Shown piece after piece: positions 8,810 to 17,607 of a DNA stretch of 64,000 bases; the stretch's first letter is position 1; every line of letters begins with the position of its first letter. The notes beneath the pieces are model-generated. The model did not search any database. It had not been told where the DNA came from and was given only the letters and a program-made list of their open reading frames with translations. The stretch comes from Pseudomonas viridiflava. Lineage in GTDB: Bacteria; Pseudomonadota; Gammaproteobacteria; Pseudomonadales; Pseudomonadaceae. Made by a program: the position numbers and the translations under genes. The stretch is taken from assembly GCF_900602065.1 (NCBI RefSeq), contig NZ_UWFN01000095.1, forward strand, positions 248,001 to 312,000, written 5' to 3'.

Positions 8810-9727
8810 ATGTCCCTGCCGCTCATCTATCACGAGGATTACAGCCCGGACTTCCCGGCTGACCATCGTTTCCCCATGGACAAGTTCCGCTTGCTGCACG
8901 ACCACCTGATCGACAGTGGTCTGACCAGCGACGACGCTTTGCTGCGTCCGCAAATCTGTCCGAACGACATTCTTGCACTGGCTCATGACCCTTCTTATAT
9001 ACGCCGTTATATGGAAGGCGACTTGTCCCGTGAAGATCAGCGGCGCCTCGGCCTGCCCTGGAGCGAGGATCTGGCGCGACGTACGGTACGCGCGGTGGGT
9101 GGCTCACTGCTGACCGCTGAACAGGCGCTACAGCATGGTCTGGCGTGTCATCTGGCGGGCGGCACCCACCATGCGCATTACGATTACCCCGCCGGGTTCT
9201 GCATTTTCAACGATCTGGCGGTGATCAGTCAGTACCTGCTGCAAAGCGGTCGAGTCGACAAAGTACTGATCTTCGATTGCGATGTGCATCAGGGCGACGG
9301 CACGGCGCGGATTCTGGCTGATACCGAAGACGCGATTACCGTCTCGCTGCATTGCGAAAAGAACTTTCCGGCGCGTAAAGCGCAAAGCGACTGGGACATC
9401 CCGCTGCCGATGGGCATGGGCGACGACGAATACCTGAAAGTCGTCGATGACTTGCTCAACTACCTGTTGCCGCTCTATCAGCCGGATCTGGTGCTCTACG
9501 ATGCGGGCGTCGATGTCCATCAGGATGACGCCTTGGGCTATCTGAAGCTGACCGACTCAGGAGTGGCTTCCCGCGATGAAGCCGTGCTGCGCCACTGTAT
9601 CGGGCGCAACATCCCGGTCATGGGCGTGATTGGCGGCGGCTACAGCAAAGACCGCCAGGCCCTGGCGCGGCGGCACGGGATTCTGCATCACAGCGCGCAG
9701 CGGGTCTGGGTGTCGGAGGGCTTGTGA
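8810..9727 (+). CDS. Histone-deacetylase-superfamily zinc amidohydrolase
   Basis: A 305-residue deacetylase-fold enzyme. The paired histidines are in GGTHHAHYDYPAGFCIFND, the zinc ligands in FDCDVHQGDGTA and in YDAGVDVHQDD, and the late GGGYS loop is also present. Bacterial relatives remove acetyl groups from polyamines or other acetylated amines; proteins are another option. The order tesB/HAD, this gene, then the flavoprotein agrees with P. putida PP_4762-PP_4765 as I remember it. The ribosome site is weak (GGAC). Divergent from the GNAT gene, with 123 bases between them that must hold both promoters. Confidence 0.92.
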   Translation: MSLPLIYHEDYSPDFPADHRFPMDKFRLLHDHLIDSGLTSDDALLRPQICPNDILALAHDPSYIRRYMEGDLSREDQRRLGLPWSEDLARRTVRAVGGSLLTAEQALQHGLACHLAGGTHHAHYDYPAGFCIFNDLAVISQYLLQSGRVDKVLIFDCDVHQGDGTARILADTEDAITVSLHCEKNFPARKAQSDWDIPLPMGMGDDEYLKVVDDLLNYLLPLYQPDLVLYDAGVDVHQDDALGYLKLTDSGVASRDEAVLRHCIGRNIPVMGVIGGGYSKDRQALARRHGILHHSAQRVWVSEGL

Positions 9728-9764
9728 CCCTGACACAGCGCTGCCGTGCAGCAAACGCTATCCA

Positions 9765-9855
9765 TGTGGGAGCGGTGCTTGCCCGCGATAAACGATGACT
9801 GGGTGCATGCCTGTGAATAAGGTTGACCCATTCGCGGGCAAGCACCGCTCCCACA
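9765..9855. repeat. REP pair (inverted, 24-bp arms)
   Basis: Arms 9765-9788 and 9832-9855 are exact inverted copies of the GGGAGCGGTGCTTGCCCGCG class. Located between the deacetylase-like gene and the flavoprotein gene, both on the plus strand. Confidence 0.93.
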
Positions 9856-9959
9856 GGGCCTGCGTTCCAACATCAGTAATTACGTGTTGTTTGGTGAGAG
9901 CGACCGGGGCACGGTGCGGGTAGAATGCGCGACCAAACCGTAAAGATATGCACCTCGCC

Positions 9960-11258
9960 ATGACTGACTTCACACCGATCACCACTCCCTCAGTCGCCAT
10001 CATAGGCGGTGGCCCTGCTGGTTTGATGGCGGCCGAAGTGTTGAGTCAGGCCGGCCTCAAAGTCGATCTGTATGACGGCATGCCTTCAGTGGGTCGCAAG
10101 TTCCTGTTGGCGGGCGTCGGGGGCATGAACATCACCCATTCCGAGCCCTACCCGGCCTTCCTGTCCCGCTACGCCGAACGGTCTGGCGACATCGCCCCCC
10201 TTCTACGCAGTTTTGGCGCTGATGACCTGTGCGAATGGATTCACAACCTCGGTATCGAAACATTTGTCGGCAGTTCAGGGCGTGTATTCCCCACCGACAT
10301 GAAAGCAGCGCCGCTACTGCGTGCCTGGCTCAAGCGCTTGCGTGATAGCGGCGTCACGATCCATACGCGGCATCGCTGGCTCGGCTGGGACGCTGCGGGT
10401 AAGTTGCGTATCGCGCACCCTGAAGGCGAAACAACGTTGAGCACCGATGCAGTGTTGCTGGCCCTGGGCGGTGCAAGCTGGTCGCGGCTGGGCTCGGACG
10501 GCGCCTGGTGGCCGCTGCTGGCCGAGCGTGGCGTTGACCTAAAGACACTACAGGCCGCCAACTGCGGTTTTGAAGTGACTGGCTGGAGTGAATTGCTGCG
10601 CAGCAAGTTCGCGGGCGCACCGCTGAAGAACATCGGCATCGGCCTACGCGGCCAGACGCCTCGTCTGGGTGAGTGCGTGATCACCGACAAAGGTGTGGAA
10701 GGCAGCCTGATTTATGCGCTGTCGGCGCAAATCCGCGAAGAGATCAATCAGTACGGTGCCTCAACCATCCTGATTGATCTGCTCCCCGGCAAAACACCTT
10801 CTGCCCTACAAAAAGCGCTCGAAAAACCTCGCGGCTCACGCTCCATGTCCAAGCATTTACACAGCCAGCTGGGGATTGATGGGGTGAAAGCCGCCTTGCT
10901 GCGAGAGCTGGCCCCGCGTGAAGCCTTCGACGACCCTGCTCAGTTGAGCATGGCTTTGAAAGCCCTGCCGCTCCAGCTCATCAAGGCTCGCCCGCTGGAC
11001 GAAGCCATCAGTACCGCAGGCGGTGTAACCTTCGAAGCCATGGACCAGCGCCTGATGCTCAAGCAATTACCGGGCGTATTCTGCGCCGGCGAAATGCTCG
11101 ACTGGGAAGCGCCCACCGGCGGCTACCTGCTCACAGCCTGCTTTGCCAGCGGCAAGGCAGCGGGGTTGGGGGTTCTGGAGTGGTTGAAGGAGACTCAACA
11201 CAATTCCCCTGTGGGAGCTGGGCTTGCCCGCGATAGGGCTGGACTCGATCTAAAGTGA
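9960..11258 (+). CDS. BaiN/YhiN-type FAD-dependent oxidoreductase (TIGR03862 group)
   Basis: A flavoprotein of about 432 residues. The FAD-binding Rossmann motif is at the N-terminus (VAIIGGGPAGLMAAEVLSQA), followed by the family signature KFLLAGVGGMNITHSEP and, near the end, GVFCAGEMLDWEAPTGGYLL, which closes over the flavin. TIGR03862 was named from P. putida PP_4765. ATG 9948 is possible but 9960 gives the usual short lead before the Rossmann strand. The last residues (about SPVGAGLARDRAGLDLK) are encoded by the left arm and loop of a REP element (11208-11300), so the native C-terminus has probably been replaced or extended by the repeat. The reaction is not known for this group; BaiN is a bile-acid-type reductase. 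Confidence 0.92.
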   Translation: MTDFTPITTPSVAIIGGGPAGLMAAEVLSQAGLKVDLYDGMPSVGRKFLLAGVGGMNITHSEPYPAFLSRYAERSGDIAPLLRSFGADDLCEWIHNLGIETFVGSSGRVFPTDMKAAPLLRAWLKRLRDSGVTIHTRHRWLGWDAAGKLRIAHPEGETTLSTDAVLLALGGASWSRLGSDGAWWPLLAERGVDLKTLQAANCGFEVTGWSELLRSKFAGAPLKNIGIGLRGQTPRLGECVITDKGVEGSLIYALSAQIREEINQYGASTILIDLLPGKTPSALQKALEKPRGSRSMSKHLHSQLGIDGVKAALLRELAPREAFDDPAQLSMALKALPLQLIKARPLDEAISTAGGVTFEAMDQRLMLKQLPGVFCAGEMLDWEAPTGGYLLTACFASGKAAGLGVLEWLKETQHNSPVGAGLARDRAGLDLK

Positions 11259-11300
11259 ACCGCGTGCAGCCCTATCGCCGGCAAGCCCAGCTCCCACAGG
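11208..11300. repeat. REP pair invading the 3' end of the flavoprotein gene
   Basis: Arms 11208-11241 and 11267-11300 (34 bp, one mismatch) of the subtype GGGAGCTGGGCTTGCCCGCG. The stop codon of the flavoprotein (11256-11258) falls in the loop, so the left arm is translated. Confidence 0.93.
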
Positions 11301-11360
11301 TTCCCGGCCAGATGCACGACCGCACGGCGACGGACACAACACAATGATTCAGGACACCCC

Positions 11361-11666
11361 ATGAACCTAGAAGAACTCACCCAACGCCTGCACCGCATCC
11401 GCGATCAAAATGACTGGAAGCAGTTTCACAGTCCGAAAAACCTGGCCATGGCTGCCAGTGTGGAAATGTCGGAGCTGGTCGAAATTTTTCAGTGGCTAAC
11501 TGAAGACCAGTCCCGCCAGCTTGAGCCTGAGAAACTCGCACATGCTGGTCAGGAAGTGGGCGATATCATTCTTTATTTACTGCTGCTATGCAGCGAACTG
11601 GGAATCGACATGGACACGGTGGTCCGCAGCAAACTGGCCGACAGTGAACGCAGGTTCGCCAAATGA
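11361..11666 (+). CDS. MazG-like nucleotide pyrophosphohydrolase (dCTPase-type)
   Basis: A 101-residue all-alpha NTP pyrophosphatase of the MazG-like/RS21-C6 type. It has the helical metal-binding pattern ExxE ... ExxD: EMSELVEIFQWL in the second helix and EVGDIILYLLLL in the third. NTLSQF-type substrate contact is suggested by KQFHSPKNLAMAASVE near the front. Members remove pyrophosphate from dCTP or modified dNTPs and clean the nucleotide pool. Starts cleanly after the REP; its stop overlaps the start of cmoM (ATGA, 11663-11666), so the two are coupled. Confidence 0.92.
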   Translation: MNLEELTQRLHRIRDQNDWKQFHSPKNLAMAASVEMSELVEIFQWLTEDQSRQLEPEKLAHAGQEVGDIILYLLLLCSELGIDMDTVVRSKLADSERRFAK

Positions 11667-12412
11667 GTGATCGCCACTTCGATCAGCTGGCGACGCGCTT
11701 CGCCGAAAAAATCTACGGCGGTGCCAAGGGTGCAATCCGCCTCGCAGTACTTCAGGCGGATCTCACAGAAGCGCTGCCGGAACGTCCGTTGCGGGTGCTG
11801 GATATTGGCGCCGGGCTGGGCCACATGTCGTTATGGCTGGCAGAACGCGGTCATGACGTCACGCTTGCAGAACCGGCGGCGCCGATGCTTGAAGGGGCCC
11901 GCCAACGATTTGCCGACGCCGGCCAGGCCGCCACGTTCATTCAGGCGCCCTGGCAGGAGCTGTTGCACCAATTGCATGAACCTTACGACCTGGTGCTGTG
12001 CCACGCCGTACTGGAATGGCTGGCCGAACCCCATACGATCTTGCCGGTATTGCACAAACTGACCAAAGCCGATGGCTGGCTGTCCCTGGCGTTTTACAAC
12101 CGCGACGCGTTGATCTACCGCAACCTGCTCAAGGGTCACTTCAAGAAAATGCGCAAGAACGACATGGCCGGCGAGAAACAAAGCCTGACGCCGCAACAAC
12201 CACTTGATCCGCGTGAATTGGCAGCGCAACTTGAAGGCTTGTGGCGTGTCGAAACCCAAAGCGGTGTCAGAGTGTTTCACGACTACATGCCTGTGGAGTT
12301 TCAGGCACGAGCCGAACTGACGGACTTGCTGGAAATGGAACTGGCTCATCGTCGGCATCCTGCCTACGCCGGGCTGGGCCGCTACCTGCATTGGGTGTGC
12401 CGCCCACTCTGA
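11663..12412 (+). CDS. cmoM: tRNA 5-carboxymethoxyuridine methyltransferase
   Basis: A 249-residue class I SAM methyltransferase that matches E. coli CmoM (SmtA) along its length. It methylates cmo5U34 to mcmo5U in certain tRNAs. The start MSDRHFDQLATRFAEKIYGG parallels the CmoM N-terminus, motif I is VLDIGAGLG, the post-I strand is VTLAEPAAPML, motif IV is CHAVLEWLAEP, and the C-terminal GVRVFHDYMP and LGRYLHWVCRP are also shared. Some nearby annotations of such genes say only methyltransferase; the end-to-end resemblance makes CmoM likely. Coupled to the MazG-like gene upstream. Confidence 0.9.
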   Translation: MSDRHFDQLATRFAEKIYGGAKGAIRLAVLQADLTEALPERPLRVLDIGAGLGHMSLWLAERGHDVTLAEPAAPMLEGARQRFADAGQAATFIQAPWQELLHQLHEPYDLVLCHAVLEWLAEPHTILPVLHKLTKADGWLSLAFYNRDALIYRNLLKGHFKKMRKNDMAGEKQSLTPQQPLDPRELAAQLEGLWRVETQSGVRVFHDYMPVEFQARAELTDLLEMELAHRRHPAYAGLGRYLHWVCRPL

Positions 12413-12495
12413 CTCGATAAGCGCCGGACTGATCACAGGCAGCCTGGCGTGAATGATCGCTGCTTCCTGTCTTCGAAGGCCACTTTGCGGAGGCC

Positions 12496-13125
12496 ATGAT
12501 GAAACGCCGCCTCGGATTGCTCACGCTGTTCCTCGGGCTGGCTGCCTGCCAGACCGATAACCCCTATCGCGCTGACTCCAGCCCTCTGCCACCGGCCCCC
12601 GCGCAAGCGGCTAATACGGTGGACATGAGCGCCTACCCTGCCCCGCCTCGCGACTACGGGCGCTATCGCAACTGGACGTGGCGCAATAACCAACTGCCAC
12701 CCGGCTCAGCCTGGGCTGATTCAGCGCAAATCGCCGAGGCCGTTAGCAATGGCCTGGACCAACGAGGGCTGCGCCCGGCCCAAAACACCCAGCCCGCAGA
12801 TCTCCAGGTCAGCGCGCAGACCCGGATGGAAGTCCGTACCCGGCAGGTTCGTGACGACTATTACGATCCTTACTACGGCGGCAGCGGCATCGGTTATGGC
12901 CACGGCCCGTATGGCAACCGCTATGGCGGTTATGCCAGCGTCCCCATCGTGCGGACTTATCAGGAACAGGTGGTGGTCGTCAGCATCAGCCTGTTTGACG
13001 CCCGCAATGGCCAGCCGGTGTGGAGCGCAAGCGCCGAGACACGAAACGGCAGCGATCAATCAGATCGGTCCAGCGCCCTGCGTCAGGCTGTGCAAAAAGC
13101 ATTGAGCGCGTATCCTCCTTCCTGA
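12496..13125 (+). CDS. DUF4136 lipoprotein (first of two)
   Basis: A 209-residue predicted lipoprotein. The signal [18 protein letters not shown] ends in a lipobox LAAC, with Asp not at +2 (QTD follows), which suggests outer-membrane sorting. ATG 12499 is an equally good start. The body has the DUF4136 pattern: [16 protein letters not shown], then A(Q)[17 protein letters not shown], then beta-strands ending in [16 protein letters not shown] tyrosine/glycine-rich segment (about residues 125-150) interrupts the domain. The function of the family is unknown. Paralogous to the next gene and 18 bases from it, so it forms one transcript with it. Confidence 0.88.
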   Translation: MMKRRLGLLTLFLGLAACQTDNPYRADSSPLPPAPAQAANTVDMSAYPAPPRDYGRYRNWTWRNNQLPPGSAWADSAQIAEAVSNGLDQRGLRPAQNTQPADLQVSAQTRMEVRTRQVRDDYYDPYYGGSGIGYGHGPYGNRYGGYASVPIVRTYQEQVVVVSISLFDARNGQPVWSASAETRNGSDQSDRSSALRQAVQKALSAYPPS

Positions 13126-13143
13126 CATCTTCGGAGAACTGCC

Positions 13144-13701
13144 ATGTTTCGCCGTCTCGCTCTACTGTCCCTGTTAGTGCTGCTCAGTGCCTGTCAAACC
13201 AACCAGATCAATCGTGATTTCGACGCCAGTCGTGACTTCGGCGGGTACCGAAGCTGGAGCTGGAAAGAGCCCGGTGTGCAGTATCAACCGGATGATCCAC
13301 GGATCAAGAGCGACCTCACCGATCAGCGCATTCGCCAGTCGGTCGGCGAACAACTCGACCAGCACGGTTTACGCCTGGCCGCGTCGGGCGCACATTCAGA
13401 CCTGAAAGTACAAGCCTGGCTAATCATGGAGAATCGTCAGCAACTGGTCAGCACCAATTACGGTGGCGGCTGGGGACCTTGGGGTGGCTACGGTTACTGG
13501 AACGCGCCAATGACCGAAACTCGCAGCGTGGACTACAAAGTGACGACCCTGCAGATCGACCTGTTTGACGGCAAAGACGGCAAGCTAGTCTGGCGTGGCA
13601 GCACTGAGCGCATCCTCAACCAGGACAATGCCCCCAATGCGCGCGAGACGGCGATTCGCCAAACAGTCGCGAAAATTCTGGAGCAGTATCCACCGCGTTG
13701 A
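13144..13701 (+). CDS. DUF4136 lipoprotein (second of two)
   Basis: A 185-residue lipoprotein with signal MFRRLALLSLLVLLSAC and lipobox LSAC. The DUF4136 domain follows at once: DFDASRDFGGYRSWSWKEPG, DQRIRQSVGEQLDQHGLRLA, a glycine/tryptophan-rich insert, and a C-terminal IRQTVAKILEQYPPR. It shares order of motifs and the ending xYPPx with the upstream gene, so the pair came from a tandem duplication. An AGAACT region precedes the ATG; the gene lies 18 bases from its paralogue. No function known. Confidence 0.88.
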   Translation: MFRRLALLSLLVLLSACQTNQINRDFDASRDFGGYRSWSWKEPGVQYQPDDPRIKSDLTDQRIRQSVGEQLDQHGLRLAASGAHSDLKVQAWLIMENRQQLVSTNYGGGWGPWGGYGYWNAPMTETRSVDYKVTTLQIDLFDGKDGKLVWRGSTERILNQDNAPNARETAIRQTVAKILEQYPPR

Positions 13702-13719
13702 GGCCGCGTTTTAGTTGCA

Positions 13720-13750
13720 GAGGGCTTGGCAATGCCGGCCCTTTTTAATA
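13720..13750 (+). terminator. Likely terminator of the DUF4136 pair
   Basis: An imperfect hairpin AGGGC...GCCCT with an inner GGC/GCC pairing, followed at once by TTTTTAATAAAAA. It lies 20 bases after the stop of the second lipoprotein. The stem is short, so confidence is moderate. Confidence 0.6.
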
Positions 13751-13877
13751 AAAACTCATCAAGAATAAGTACTCGTTACTTCAATGCGTTAAATCACATC
13801 CCTCCTCAAAACTGATAAAGCGTCAAAAAAAACATACTTACTGACATGACGTTACATCGCGGCAACCGAGTTCCTGA

Positions 13878-13962
13878 GGGACCGGATTCATCCGGGAAAG
13901 CGGTACTACTGGCGAAAAATGAGGGGGATTTCACTGGCCACTTCCCGGATGAATACGGTCCC
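13878..13962. repeat. Inverted repeat of the GGACCGGATTCATCCGG class
   Basis: Arms 13878-13898 and 13942-13962 (21 bp, one mismatch). It belongs to a different REP family from the GGTGCTTGCCCGCG elements. It sits in the gene-free interval 13702-14244. The rest of that interval is AT-rich and includes the promoter region of the response regulator; nothing else could be recognised in it. Confidence 0.85.
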
Positions 13963-14244
13963 ACAAGATCCTTTTGATTCAGATGGTTATGGCGTGTTCT
14001 GAAAAAAGCCAACGTATTGGCGCTCACCGTCGACGTCAAGAAAACCCCACACTTCCTGGCCTCGACCAGAAAGAAAATACCCACTAGTCGTAAACACGAT
14101 TAACACTATGTACATAACGCCAAAGTCTGACTACGGTAGTAAGAGGTCTTGGGGAACACATGACCTATACGAAAAATAATCGTATCGATAAGGCGTGAGT
14201 TGAATTCTCACAACGCTTTGTATTTCGCAGACAGGGAGTGGCGC

Positions 14245-15015
14245 GTGAACACGAATTCTTCAGTCAAGGTACTTGTCGTCGACCACCAGCCCTCAGTGGT
14301 GAGCGAGCTGAGCGAGTTTTTACAAAACAGTGGTTACGAGTGCTCTGCCAGTTACTCAAGCAAAGAAGCACTGGAACAGTTCCGCAACGATCCAGCGGTA
14401 GGCATCGTTTTGTGTGATCTGCACATGCCTAAATCCGATGGTGTGGAACTGGTGGAAGCGCTGAAACTGGTCGCCGGTAAAAAGCGCGTTTTCGAGACCA
14501 TTGCGCTGACGGCCAACGACGACAAACAGGAAGTGATAAAAGCCTTGCGAGCGGGTGTTGCCGACTACTTTCAGAAACCAGTGAACCTGAACGAATTGCT
14601 GGAAGGCGTGCAACGGCAAGAGGCGGTGCTGCATGAACGGCAGAAAAGCTTCCGCCAACTGGGCGAGCTCAATGAAAAGCTGCGGTTTCTGGCGGCCTCC
14701 ATCGATGATCTGTATGAAGACCTGGACCGGGTTCGTCCGTCTCCTGCCGCACCCAGCGCGGAGCAAGGCGCCGAGGAAGAGGTGGACCTTTCAGTGCTTT
14801 TTGCCCCACTCTCCCCTCGTCAGCAGGACGTAGCCCGACTCGTCGCCAAAGGTCATACCAACTACCAGATCGGCTGCAAGCTGGGCATTACCGAAAACAC
14901 CGTAAAGCTCTACGTCTCGCAAGTGTTGCGCCTGACCCATATGCACAACCGCACACAACTGGCGCTGGCGATGTCACCGAGCGGAGCAAATCGCGTGCGA
15001 GATGCGGCTCACTAG
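14245..15015 (+). CDS. Response regulator, REC plus LuxR-type helix-turn-helix
   Basis: A 256-residue response regulator started at GTG 14245, which has an AGGGAG ribosome site seven bases upstream; a TTG at 14200 in the same frame has none. The receiver domain covers about residues 5-125 with the phospho-accepting aspartate at 58 (LCDLHMP), a conserved T in ALTAND and K in FQKPVN. A charged linker (about 130-175, partly coiled) leads to a LuxR helix-turn-helix at about 190-245 (LSPRQQDVARLVAKGHTNYQ, ENTVKLYVSQVL). No kinase gene is adjacent, so the partner is elsewhere. The gene it controls cannot be named. It is followed seven bases later by the 3' end of pbpC on the other strand. Confidence 0.9.
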   Translation: MNTNSSVKVLVVDHQPSVVSELSEFLQNSGYECSASYSSKEALEQFRNDPAVGIVLCDLHMPKSDGVELVEALKLVAGKKRVFETIALTANDDKQEVIKALRAGVADYFQKPVNLNELLEGVQRQEAVLHERQKSFRQLGELNEKLRFLAASIDDLYEDLDRVRPSPAAPSAEQGAEEEVDLSVLFAPLSPRQQDVARLVAKGHTNYQIGCKLGITENTVKLYVSQVLRLTHMHNRTQLALAMSPSGANRVRDAAH

Positions 15016-15022
15016 ATTCAGC

Positions 15023-17512
15023 TCAATCGACGGCATCAAATACCACTCGTGCCGTCTGGCCGCTTTCATCCAGCACGCTCAACTCATAACGGCCGAGCCG
15101 TGTCAGGGTTGGGCTGAAGCTGTCCTGATTCGCGGTGTCAGCCATTGGCACACCGTCGATAAACCACCAGCGACGACCGCTGCCCCCCAAGGTTGAGACG
15201 TTGAGCCGCAACACTTGCCGACTGCCAGCGGGCAAGCGCAGATGATCACCGTCACGCACGCCGACAATCGTCAGCGGCGGCGCAAGACTCAGCCCTTGCG
15301 GCGGGCACGTCGGGTCAACCTGGGGCAGACGCACTTCACGGCGTTCCGCACGGGCCAGCCACGGCTCCAGTGCAGCAGGCCACAAAATCAGCTCTCGCGG
15401 CCGTGCTCCGGGGCATCCGGCTGCAACCCTTAAACCCTGCGAGTTGACCCAGATTTTTTCCTGTTGACCCAATCCCAATGGCTGGTCGGTTGCCTGCAAG
15501 GTCGGTGGCGTGGTGCCGTCCAGGGTCCACGCAAACCGTTGTCTGCGGCAGTTGGGGTCACTCTTGCTCATGGGCTGGCCGAGCGGCCAGCAAATCGCCG
15601 CCACCCCAACGCTTGAAGGCACCGGCTGGATCGGAGCCGCGATCCCTCGCTGACTGTCGCGATTCGCCAGCACATCGTGAACCTGCAGCATCAATGGCGC
15701 AGCTGACGCGAGGCCAAACTGCCCCGGCACCGGCGTGCCGTCCGGGCGACCAATCCACACACCGACCACAAAGCGTGGCCCGACACCCACGGCCCATGCG
15801 TCCCGAAAACCGTAACTGGTCCCGGTTTTCCAGGCCAGTTGCGGACGTTGTACCAGTTCCGCATGCGGGTCCAGGTCCGGGCGTGCCTGACCACTGAGTA
15901 TCTTGCGGATAATCCACGCTGCGCCCGGCGACATCATGGCCCGATCACGCAACGGGGCGTCGGGTTGCAGACGAATATCAGCACTGCGTCCAGCCCGGGC
16001 GAATGCGCTGTAACCGCCAACCAGGTCTTCCAGACGGCTGCCTACGCCGCCAAGGATCATCGCCAGATTCGGCTCGGCCAGCGGCGGCAAGGTCAACGGC
16101 ACACCCCCGTTGCGCAACTCCGCCGCAAAACGCTTCGGCCCATAGGCTTCCAGCAGCTGTACTGCGGGCAAGTTCAGCGACATCGACAGCGCCGAACTGG
16201 CCGCCACCGCGCCACTGAAACCGGTGGCAAAGTTACCGGGGCGGTAGTTGCCATAGTGGCGTGGCACGTCCTGCATCAGGGATTCGGAATGGATCAGCCC
16301 GGCATCCATCGAAAGCCCGTACAGAAAGGGCTTGAGGGTAGAACCCGGCGAACGCAGAGCGCTGATCATGTCCACATGACCAAAACGCTTGGCATCGTTG
16401 ATATCCACCGAGCCGACGTAGGCGCGTACAGCCATGTTTTGCGCCTCGACAACAAGAATCGCCGCCGACGTTCGCTCCGGCAAGCGAGCGCGCCAGCCCA
16501 GTAACAAATCCTCAAGGCGGCGTTGCAGAGCAGCATCCAGCGTGGTGCGAATCAAAGGAGGGCTGTGCGGACGATTCAAACGCCGCGCCAGTAGCGGCGC
16601 CAGACTTGGCTCCTGTCGTGGGGCCAGTAACAGCGGCTCCTCCAGCGCCTCGGCCACTGCGTTGTGCGGCCAGACCTGGAATTGCGCAAGACGCTTGAGC
16701 ACTTTGTCCCGTGCCTCCTGCGCCCGTTGCGGATGGCGATCCGGGCGTAAGCGACTCGGTGCCTGTGGCAGCACAGCGAGCATCGCTGCTTCGGAGCGGG
16801 TCAGTTGCCGGGGCGATTTACCCAGATATGCCCAACTGGCCGCAGCGACACCCTGCAAGGTGCCGCCAAACGGCGCGCGATTGAGATAGAGGGTGAGAAT
16901 TTCGTCCTTGGACAGGTGCCACTCCAACTGCATCGTGCGCCACAGTTGCCGCACTTTACCGGGCAAGGTTCGCGCATGCGGGTCGAGCAGCCGTGCCACC
17001 TGCATCGACAACGTGCTGCCCCCGGATACCACCCGTGCGCCCCTGAGGTTCTGCCATGTTGCTCTGACCAAAGACAGCGGATTGACCCCGGGGTGGCTGT
17101 AAAACCAGCGATCCTCATAAGTCAGCAACGCTTCGACGTAATAAGGCGAGACCTGATCGATCGACACCGGATAACGCCAGACGCCTTCGGCATCAGCAAA
17201 GCGCCACAACGGCGTACCGTCTTCGGCCAGTACTACACGCGCCAGATCATCCTTGGGTAATGGCAGCGGCCAGATACGGTCGGCGAGCCATAGTAGTGCG
17301 ATGATCAATGCCAGCCCGGCGATGAACCCACACAGGCACTGTGTGACTAACCTGTGGGAGCGGTGCTTGCCCGCGATAAGGCTGGACGCGATTGACCTGA
17401 TATCCGCGGCGTCCTTATCGCGGGCAAGCACCGCTCCCACAGGTTCCGTGGATCCCAAAGGTTGCGCAGGTCTCCGGCGCTTGAAGAAGCGTGACAATAT
17501 TCCCGGTTTCAA
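15023..17512 (-). CDS. pbpC: Penicillin-binding protein 1C (transglycosylase/transpeptidase)
   Basis: An 829-residue class A PBP. After a basic N-terminus and one membrane anchor (about residues 57-76) comes the GT51 transglycosylase with EDRWFYSHPGV (catalytic Glu), GGSTLSMQ and LTLYLN. The transpeptidase follows with SxxK as GSTLKPF, SxN as SMSLN, and KTGTSYGFRDAW. The C-terminus is the BiPBP_C domain of PbpC. In many Gram-negatives pbpC is linked to the alpha-2-macroglobulin gene, as here. Oddity: residues of about 24-54 are encoded by a complete REP pair (17351-17443, 93 bases = 31 codons) lying in frame between the basic tail and the anchor. No in-frame ATG exists after the REP before the anchor, so the insert is either translated or bypassed from a rare start codon. 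Confidence 0.93.
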   Translation of the reverse strand: MKPGILSRFFKRRRPAQPLGSTEPVGAVLARDKDAADIRSIASSLIAGKHRSHRLVTQCLCGFIAGLALIIALLWLADRIWPLPLPKDDLARVVLAEDGTPLWRFADAEGVWRYPVSIDQVSPYYVEALLTYEDRWFYSHPGVNPLSLVRATWQNLRGARVVSGGSTLSMQVARLLDPHARTLPGKVRQLWRTMQLEWHLSKDEILTLYLNRAPFGGTLQGVAAASWAYLGKSPRQLTRSEAAMLAVLPQAPSRLRPDRHPQRAQEARDKVLKRLAQFQVWPHNAVAEALEEPLLLAPRQEPSLAPLLARRLNRPHSPPLIRTTLDAALQRRLEDLLLGWRARLPERTSAAILVVEAQNMAVRAYVGSVDINDAKRFGHVDMISALRSPGSTLKPFLYGLSMDAGLIHSESLMQDVPRHYGNYRPGNFATGFSGAVAASSALSMSLNLPAVQLLEAYGPKRFAAELRNGGVPLTLPPLAEPNLAMILGGVGSRLEDLVGGYSAFARAGRSADIRLQPDAPLRDRAMMSPGAAWIIRKILSGQARPDLDPHAELVQRPQLAWKTGTSYGFRDAWAVGVGPRFVVGVWIGRPDGTPVPGQFGLASAAPLMLQVHDVLANRDSQRGIAAPIQPVPSSVGVAAICWPLGQPMSKSDPNCRRQRFAWTLDGTTPPTLQATDQPLGLGQQEKIWVNSQGLRVAAGCPGARPRELILWPAALEPWLARAERREVRLPQVDPTCPPQGLSLAPPLTIVGVRDGDHLRLPAGSRQVLRLNVSTLGGSGRRWWFIDGVPMADTANQDSFSPTLTRLGRYELSVLDESGQTARVVFDAVD
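17351..17443. repeat. REP pair inside the pbpC reading frame (31-bp perfect arms)
   Basis: Arms 17351-17381 and 17413-17443 are perfect inverted copies of the GGTGCTTGCCCGCG class with a 31-base spacer. Total length 93, divisible by three, no stop codon in the pbpC frame. Read on the minus strand it encodes PVGAVLARDKDAADIRS followed by IASSLIAGKHRSH. Confidence 0.93.
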
Positions 17513-17607
17513 GGCAAAACGCCTTTACACTTCGGGGAACTCGCCGCACCAATAGATAGCCAAAGCGAACAGTCGCCTTTAATCATGGCCCTCATCAGGA
17601 CACACAT

